DNA of 10,383 nucleotides from JBDTMC01 sp039934475 (GTDB lineage: Bacteria; Acidobacteriota; Terriglobia; Bryobacterales; Bryobacteraceae): contig JBDTMC010000279.1 of assembly GCA_039934475.1 (NCBI GenBank), positions 1-10,383 of the forward strand. The letters are read 5' to 3'. A program made the position numbers and the translations under genes. The notes under the pieces were generated by a model that worked only from the letters and a program-made list of their open reading frames with translations, was not told where the DNA came from and searched no databases. Each line of letters starts with the position of its first letter. The first letter of the stretch is position 1. This document shows, one piece after another, positions 5,845 through 10,383 of this stretch.

Positions 5845-7917
5845 TTACGGCGTAGTCAGCAGGGCCGCTACCGATTGCTGGGAACAGTTGCCCGCGGCGT
5901 CGCAAGCGGCGGTACGGTACGTGTAGGGAGTGTGGCCAGTGGTTGATCGGTCTGTGAAAGCCGTGCCTGGCACTGCGCCGCTGATCAGAGTCAAGGCTCC
6001 TCCTTTGGCGGCGCGGTACACTTTGTACCCCGTGACGCCGATCTTGTCGGTGCTCGCTTTCCACGTAACGTTCACCTGAGTGGCCGAAACGGCTTTGGCG
6101 GCTACGGCCAGCGGAACCGTGGGAGGAGTCTTATCGGGAGTCGTCACGCACAATGTAGCCGTCGCCGGCGATGTCCTTCCCACCGTGTCGATTGCCACCA
6201 TGTTGTAGCAGAAGCGTGTCCCCGTCGGGACGTTGGCATTGCTGTAGGTTGTTAAATTGGCGGCAACAGTGGCGATGACTGTCGGCAATATACCATCCAG
6301 GCCCCGATATACCCTGTAGCTGGCGACCTTTACGTTGTCGGTTGAGGCTGTCCAACGCACAGTGACCGCGGTTCCGGCCAAGGTGACCGCGAAATTGCCG
6401 GGTTGGGTGGGTGGCGTGACATCCTTCGTCTGAACCGTCACCTGCGTGGGCGAGGGGGCATTGCCCGCCGCATCGAAAGACGACACCATGTACGTATAGG
6501 AAACACCATCCGGCAGTCCGGTGTCATACCAGGTCGTGAAAGCCGTCGTGCCGAGGGGCGTCCCGTTTCGGACCACTTTATACCCCCCCACGCCGACGTT
6601 GTCCGTTCCGGCCGGCCAGTTCAGCAGAATGCTGTTCGGATAGGCCGTCGCAGTGATCGATCCCACCGGCGCAGGCGCCACCTTGTCGGGTGACGGCAGA
6701 ATGTAGCCGGACCAGTCGCGGGCGAGACCGGTAAAGGTGCCGGCTAGCATTGCTGTGGTTCGAACTGCTATCGCGGCGTCACCGAGTTCCCGGTAACTCA
6801 GTCCGGACGTGTTCGGAGAGTAGTCGACATAGCCGCGGAAGCAGCCGCCCTGGAAGGCGGCAAGAAATTCGAATTGTTCATGGAATGAGAATTCAATCAT
6901 CGCTTTCACGAAGATCGAGTCAAGAGGCATCCAGAAGCTATAGTTATCCCGGGCGAAGACCTGGGCCGGGGTTGCCGTGCCCAACTCGGTATCCGACACC
7001 TTATTGAGCCAGGCTTCCGACATGCCAACCTTTTTGCCCGCTGCATGCGCTCTGTCGACGATGCCCTGGGCACGAGTCAAAAAGTCGCGGTTCACCGGAT
7101 AGACGTGCAGATCGATGAAATCTATCGAAGTCGTTGAAAACGGGCTTATGAACGCGTCCCAGTTTGTCATCCAGGAACCAACTCCGGCGCCGATTGGGAT
7201 ATGTATACCAGCGGCCCGATACGCCGTCAAAATCTGGTTTAGCAGCGCCAGACTCCCATCCGGCCTTCCCAGTTCGATCTTGCCGGTTTGACTCGCTTCC
7301 GTATCCGGCTCCTGAATGACCGAGAGATAGTCGGGAGCCAATTGTTGGGCGATCAGAACGGCATGCGCCGCCCGTCCTGCCTTGTAGCCGTCCAGGCTCA
7401 GCGTCTGGTAAAAGGGCAAAACCGCAACGTTCGATAGAATCGGATCGCTGAATAGCGGTCCAGTTTCGATGATTACCTTCAAACCGCGGGCGCGGGCCCC
7501 CGCAATCACGGATTTGTAGAAGTTCAAATACTCCGCCGCATGTCCCCCGAACGGATCGAACGTGGAATCGAGAGTCGGGTAGTCAATGGACAGAGAAATT
7601 GCTGAGTTGCCGATGGCCTTGAAGCCATCCAGTTCTAAGTTCACCCCGGTCATATGGCCGGATTCCAGCAATCGCGTGCCGAGTGCGGAGTTGGCTGAAC
7701 CAACGTGAGCACTGAATGCCACCGCCGGACGCGTGCCTGGCACCGACGGTGGAATCGTGTGAGCAAACGTCGTAATCGACGCCTGCATGGCGGAATACAT
7801 GTCTTGATACCCGGCCGGTACCGGGGGATTTGCCTGCGTCGCCGCCAAGGCCAGCCCTGGTGCTAAAGCAACCGGCAGAATAGTGGAGAATATTACTGCG
7901 AACCGATTTAGTCGCAT
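5845..7917 (-). CDS. Secreted GH-A-like TIM-barrel protein with three FN3 domains (690 aa)
   Basis: A paralogue of the 803-residue protein and likewise a putative exported glycosidase. The ATG at 7917 is chosen because it starts a clean signal peptide (MRLNRFAVIFSTILPVALAP, cleavage near ALA|AT). The open frame back to a GTG at 8004 would add 29 polar residues before it. The barrel (about 35-405) keeps Glu203 in YLSVIQEPDTE (acid/base candidate), His271/Tyr273 in IDLHVYPV and Glu301 in GMSEAW (nucleophile candidate). The Gln-Glu-Pro-Asp-Thr-Glu motif is identical to the paralogue's. FN3 domains sit at about 412-499, 501-595 and 597-690, each opening with a PP-x-x-P type linker. There is no terminal Ig-like domain. 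The Cys pairs in the last two FN3 domains may form disulfides after export. The start is overlapped by a ten-codon leader ORF, and the nearest GGAGG is 16 bases away, further than usual. Fold and export are well supported; the substrate is unknown. Confidence 0.9.
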   Translation of the reverse strand: MRLNRFAVIFSTILPVALAPGLALAATQANPPVPAGYQDMYSAMQASITTFAHTIPPSVPGTRPAVAFSAHVGSANSALGTRLLESGHMTGVNLELDGFKAIGNSAISLSIDYPTLDSTFDPFGGHAAEYLNFYKSVIAGARARGLKVIIETGPLFSDPILSNVAVLPFYQTLSLDGYKAGRAAHAVLIAQQLAPDYLSVIQEPDTEASQTGKIELGRPDGSLALLNQILTAYRAAGIHIPIGAGVGSWMTNWDAFISPFSTTSIDFIDLHVYPVNRDFLTRAQGIVDRAHAAGKKVGMSEAWLNKVSDTELGTATPAQVFARDNYSFWMPLDSIFVKAMIEFSFHEQFEFLAAFQGGCFRGYVDYSPNTSGLSYRELGDAAIAVRTTAMLAGTFTGLARDWSGYILPSPDKVAPAPVGSITATAYPNSILLNWPAGTDNVGVGGYKVVRNGTPLGTTAFTTWYDTGLPDGVSYTYMVSSFDAAGNAPSPTQVTVQTKDVTPPTQPGNFAVTLAGTAVTVRWTASTDNVKVASYRVYRGLDGILPTVIATVAANLTTYSNANVPTGTRFCYNMVAIDTVGRTSPATATLCVTTPDKTPPTVPLAVAAKAVSATQVNVTWKASTDKIGVTGYKVYRAAKGGALTLISGAVPGTAFTDRSTTGHTPYTYRTAACDAAGNCSQQSVAALLTTP

Positions 7918-7940
7918 GGTAGTAAAAAACGGACCTCCAT
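7908..7940 (-). promoter_or_regulatory. Ten-codon leader ORF overlapping the start of the 690-aa gene
   Basis: On the minus strand GGAGGAGCC stands directly before an ATG at 7940. This opens a ten-codon frame that ends with TAA at 7908-7910, ten bases inside the main gene (ATG at 7917). Its Shine-Dalgarno is better placed than that of the main ATG, which suggests translational coupling. The frame includes T-TTT-TTA in slippery register (7923-7929). A -1 shift there enters the main gene's frame just before its ATG. Function is inference only. Confidence 0.3.
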
Positions 7941-8118
7941 GGCTCCTCCGAACTTGACCCGGAAGAGTTGATATTGATACCTGTAACTCCCTTATCGGCT
8001 CCACTTTCGCGTCGATGAGGAGTGATTTCGGGAGTAAGCAACAATTCCCACGGGACTAGTAAAGTTCGTTGCCGGATCCGGTACGCCGCCTATGGTCTAG
8101 AAGTACCAGAGTACCCAC

Positions 8119-8182
8119 CATTCCGGGCGAAAGCCCTGATAGAATGAGAGTCACACCCCGCTTTGGACCAGCACTAATTTGA
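8119..8182 (+). promoter_or_regulatory. Leader hairpin and 12-codon leader ORF before the DUF2490 gene
   Basis: CATTC (8119-8123) pairs with GAATG (8142-8146). Inside, GGGC (8125-8128) pairs with GCCC (8133-8136) around a GAAA tetraloop. The right arm covers an ATG at 8144 that opens a 12-codon frame ending in TGA at 8180-8182. That TGA overlaps the TTG start of the next gene as TTGA, a layout typical of stop-restart coupling. No clear Shine-Dalgarno precedes either start. The rest of the 7918-8178 gap shows no gene and only weak promoter-like hexamers. Confidence 0.3.
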
Positions 8183-8850
8183 CTAAGGAATTCATAACGC
8201 GAGCTCTGCCCGTCGCAGTCGGCCTCGTGATCGCTTTTTGTCAGCCAGAAGGATTGCGCGCGGGCGGCATTGAGAGTTGGAACACAGTCGAAGCCACTGT
8301 CGCCCACGGCTCGCGTTGGCGGCTGGATTGCGGCGGCTTCGTGCGTCTGGATCACAATGTCACCTACGCCTATGACGACGGCGTCCGCTGCCGTACCACG
8401 GTCCAGCTTACGCAGCGTTTTAGCCTGATTGGGGGAATGCTCAGTCGTTGGTTGGATAAGAACGACAAGGGTCACGTGCTCGAAGAACGGCCTTTTGGGG
8501 GCGTCGGTATCATGATTTCGAAGGCGCCGTTGCGTATCGAATCCGCGACTGAAGTGGAGCGCTTCCTCTATCCGGGTGGGAAGCCGGCGTATACCCGCTA
8601 TCGCTCGCGCATCGAGTTCGAGAAGCCGAAACGGCTGCTCGCGCCCTATTTGGCCGAAGAGCTGTTCTTCAACTATGCATCGGGGCTGGTCCGCACACGG
8701 ACAACTGCTGGTTTACGGCACCGTATGGAAGGTGGCGGGCGTGTCGAGTGTGGGTATCAGTTTCAGAATGACCTCACCAATGGCGCCTGGGTTCCGAAAC
8801 ACGCCATCCGCACGGCCTACTACTTCGGTGAGATCTTCCGCAGACATTAA
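8179..8850 (+). CDS. DUF2490-like outer-membrane beta-barrel protein (223 aa)
   Basis: A predicted exported protein of unknown function. The only usable start is TTG at 8179. The frame is closed upstream by TAG at 8140-8142, with no ATG or GTG between. This start gives a signal peptide (hydrophobic core ALPVAVGLVIAF, cleavage near Ala28). The cysteine at 21 lacks a proper lipobox, so it is not a likely lipoprotein. The mature part alternates polar and aromatic/hydrophobic residues in short strands, such as WRLDCGGFVRLDHNV, TTVQLTQRFSLIGGM, YTRYRSRIEFEK and GRVECGYQFQND, and ends AYYFGEIFRR. This fits the small barrel family DUF2490 (a W-x-x-V-E start, an internal R-x-R-x-E strand, a closing aromatic strand). 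The family call is from pattern memory. The gene is divergent from the 690-residue secreted protein and convergent with groEL. Confidence 0.75.
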   Translation: MTKEFITRALPVAVGLVIAFCQPEGLRAGGIESWNTVEATVAHGSRWRLDCGGFVRLDHNVTYAYDDGVRCRTTVQLTQRFSLIGGMLSRWLDKNDKGHVLEERPFGGVGIMISKAPLRIESATEVERFLYPGGKPAYTRYRSRIEFEKPKRLLAPYLAEELFFNYASGLVRTRTTAGLRHRMEGGGRVECGYQFQNDLTNGAWVPKHAIRTAYYFGEIFRRH

Positions 8851-8870
8851 ACATTAGCCCTTAAAATGCA

Positions 8871-8908
8871 AAACGCCCGCCCAGACCTTGCGGCCGGGGC
8901 GGGCGTTT
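8871..8908. terminator. Bidirectional terminator between the DUF2490 gene and groEL
   Basis: AAACGCCCGCCC (8871-8882) pairs perfectly with 8897-8908, 12 base pairs around a 14-base loop. It sits 20 bases beyond each of the two convergent stop codons. Read on the minus strand, the stem runs into TTTTGCATTTTAAG, a good U-tract for ending groEL. On the plus strand it ends in TTTGTG, which is weaker. Confidence 0.85.
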
Positions 8909-8928
8909 GTGCTTGCAACTGGACTAGT

Positions 8929-10383
8929 TTAGTAGTCCATCTCGGGGCCGTGACCACCGGGTCCACCCGCCGGAGCGGACTTCTTCTCGGGGATCTCGCA
9001 GATCATCGCTTCCGTGGTCAGCATCAGGGCGCTGATGGAGCTGGCATTCTGCAGGGCGGTCCGGGTCACCTTGGTCGGGTCAATGACGCCCGAAGCGACG
9101 AGGTCTTCGTACACTTCCGTGGCTGCATTGAATCCGTAGGCGGGGTTGTCGGAGCTGAACACCTTCTCCTTCACAATGGCGCCTTCCAGACCGGCGTTGC
9201 CGACAATCTGGCGCAGCGGCTCTTCGCAGGCGCGGCGGATGATCTCCACCCCGATCTGCTCATCGCCGGGAAGAGTGAGGCCGACCAATGCCTTCGACGC
9301 GCGCAGCAGAGCCACGCCGCCGCCGGGAACGATGCCTTCTTCCACCGCAGCGCGGGTGGCGTGAAGAGCGTCTTCCACGCGGGCCTTCTTCTCCTTCATC
9401 TCGGTTTCGGTGGCCGCGCCGACTTTGATCACCGCGACGCCGCCGGCCAGCTTCGCCAGCCGCTCCTGCAGTTTCTCGCGATCGTAATCGGACGTGGTCT
9501 CCTCAATCTGAGACCGGAGCTGCTTAATGCGGCCCTCAATCGCCTTCTGGGCGCCGCCGCCGTCGATGATGGTGGTGTTGTCCTTGTCCACCGTCACGCG
9601 CTTCGCACGGCCCAGATCCTCGAGGCGAACGCCTTCCAGCTTAATGCCGGTTTCTTCCATGATCGCTTTGCCGCCAGTGAGCGTTGCGATGTCTTCCAGC
9701 ATTGCCTTGCGGCGATCGCCGAAGCCCGGAGCCTTCACCGCACAGCAATTCAACGTGCCGCGCAGCTTGTTCACAACGAGAGTGGCCAGCGCTTCGCCTT
9801 CCACTTCCTCGGCGATGATCAGCAGCGGACGGCCAGCGCGGGCGATCTGTTCCAATAGCGGCAGAAGATCCTTCATGTTGCTGATCTTCTTCTCGTGGAT
9901 GAGGATGTAGGGATCTTCAACCACCGCTTCCATGCGGTCCGGATCGGTGACGAAGTAGGGGGAGAGGTAGCCGCGGTCGAATTGCATGCCGTCCACGGTC
10001 TGCAACTCGGTGAGCATCGTCTTCGACTCTTCCACCGTGATCACGCCATCTTTGCCAACCTTGGTCATCGCTTCCGCAATGATGTTGCCGATGGTGGAAT
10101 CGCCGTTGGCGGAGATGGTGCCCACCTGGGCGATCATCTCGCCGGTTACCGGCTTGGAGAACTTCTTCACTTCTTCAACGACTGCAGCTACGGCCTTTTC
10201 GATGCCGCGCTTCAGCGCCATCGGGTTCGCGCCGGCAGCCACGCTCTTCACGCCTTCGCGGAAGATGGCCTGTGCCAGAATGGTCGCGGTGGTGGTGCCG
10301 TCGCCGGCCACATCGGAGGTCTTCGAAGCAACCTCGCGCACCATCTGCGCGCCCATGTTCTCGAGCGGATCCTTCAGCTCGAT
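8929..10383 (-). CDS. groL: Chaperonin GroEL (60 kDa), N-terminus beyond the window
   Basis: GroEL forms the double-ring ATP-driven folding chamber in the cytoplasm and works with GroES. The frame is open to the window edge (IELKDPLENMGAQMVREVAS), matching E. coli GroEL from about residue 60. So 484 residues are present and about 59 are missing. Visible hallmarks are the nucleotide-binding GDGTTT (E. coli 86-91, including the ATPase aspartate), the apical domain with YLSPYFVTDPDRMEA, and the second ATP-site region ARVEDALHATRAAVEEGI with PGGGVALLRA. The C-terminus ends SAPAGGPGGHGPEMDY. It is Gly-rich but lacks the usual GGM repeats. A groES could lie just outside the window; it is not visible. 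There are no frameshifts or missing catalytic residues in the part seen. Confidence 0.99.
   Translation of the reverse strand: MELKDPLENMGAQMVREVASKTSDVAGDGTTTATILAQAIFREGVKSVAAGANPMALKRGIEKAVAAVVEEVKKFSKPVTGEMIAQVGTISANGDSTIGNIIAEAMTKVGKDGVITVEESKTMLTELQTVDGMQFDRGYLSPYFVTDPDRMEAVVEDPYILIHEKKISNMKDLLPLLEQIARAGRPLLIIAEEVEGEALATLVVNKLRGTLNCCAVKAPGFGDRRKAMLEDIATLTGGKAIMEETGIKLEGVRLEDLGRAKRVTVDKDNTTIIDGGGAQKAIEGRIKQLRSQIEETTSDYDREKLQERLAKLAGGVAVIKVGAATETEMKEKKARVEDALHATRAAVEEGIVPGGGVALLRASKALVGLTLPGDEQIGVEIIRRACEEPLRQIVGNAGLEGAIVKEKVFSSDNPAYGFNAATEVYEDLVASGVIDPTKVTRTALQNASSISALMLTTEAMICEIPEKKSAPAGGPGGHGPEMDY

Noticed and set aside
7918..8004. Upstream GTG start for the 690-aa secreted protein
   Set aside because: It would put 29 polar residues before a complete signal peptide and has no Shine-Dalgarno. 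The ATG at 7917 is the better start.
7583..8044. 153-codon minus-strand frame overlapping the start of the 690-aa gene
   Set aside because: It is out of frame with the signal peptide and barrel sequence and shows no recognisable features.
8119..8146. Known riboswitch (for example c-di-GMP type) before the DUF2490 gene
   Set aside because: A GAAA-capped stem is present, but the conserved core sequences of the classes I know are not, so only an unnamed hairpin is reported.
8866..9858. 330-codon plus-strand frame opposite groEL
   Set aside because: It runs fully antisense to an unmistakable groEL. Its translation is low-complexity (Gly, Ala, His, Leu rich), as expected from the mirror of GC-rich codons.

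Overview
The window looks like chromosomal DNA of a Gram-negative, GC-rich bacterium. Three things fit the Acidobacteriota (Bryobacter/Solibacter-like): a pyruvate:ferredoxin oxidoreductase paired with a dihydroorotate-dehydrogenase-like protein, large secreted enzymes with fibronectin type III tails, and a predicted outer-membrane barrel protein of DUF2490 type. That placement is inferred from gene content and protein style, not from a marker tree. I see no phage, insertion sequence, CRISPR array, tRNA or rRNA.

Layout. (i) 2-2846, plus strand: the C-terminal half of nifJ (pyruvate:ferredoxin/flavodoxin oxidoreductase, cut by the window edge), then a 337-residue FMN-barrel protein resembling dihydroorotate dehydrogenase but lacking its catalytic motif. 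The two look like one operon. A doubtful 45-codon cysteine-containing ORF and two hairpins follow. (ii) 3130-7917, minus strand: two tandem paralogous secreted proteins of 803 and 690 residues. Each has a signal peptide, a TIM-barrel-like domain with a conserved pair of glutamates in the arrangement of clan GH-A glycosidases, and a tail of Ig-like modules. A promoter, a dyad and a terminator lie between them, so they are probably separate transcription units. (iii) 8179-8850, plus strand: a DUF2490-like outer-membrane protein, divergent from the second secreted protein. (iv) 8929-10383, minus strand: groEL, missing about its first 59 residues at the window edge and convergent with the DUF2490 gene across a bidirectional terminator.

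How the parts relate. The PFOR pair belongs to central carbon and electron metabolism, and groEL is housekeeping. The middle block is an envelope/secretome locus: two exported putative carbohydrate-active enzymes beside an outer-membrane protein, with no transporter or regulator visible.

The strongest unusual signal is in the tail of the 803-residue protein. Two neighbouring blocks of 93 and 105 bases appear to have exchanged places in frame. The last strands of the third FN3 domain now sit inside the following Ig-like domain. Other points worth a look are the apparently undescribed glycosidase-like family, a cluster of AGTACT palindromes around the start of the 803-residue gene, and tiny leader ORFs overlapping the starts of both divergent genes near 8 kb.
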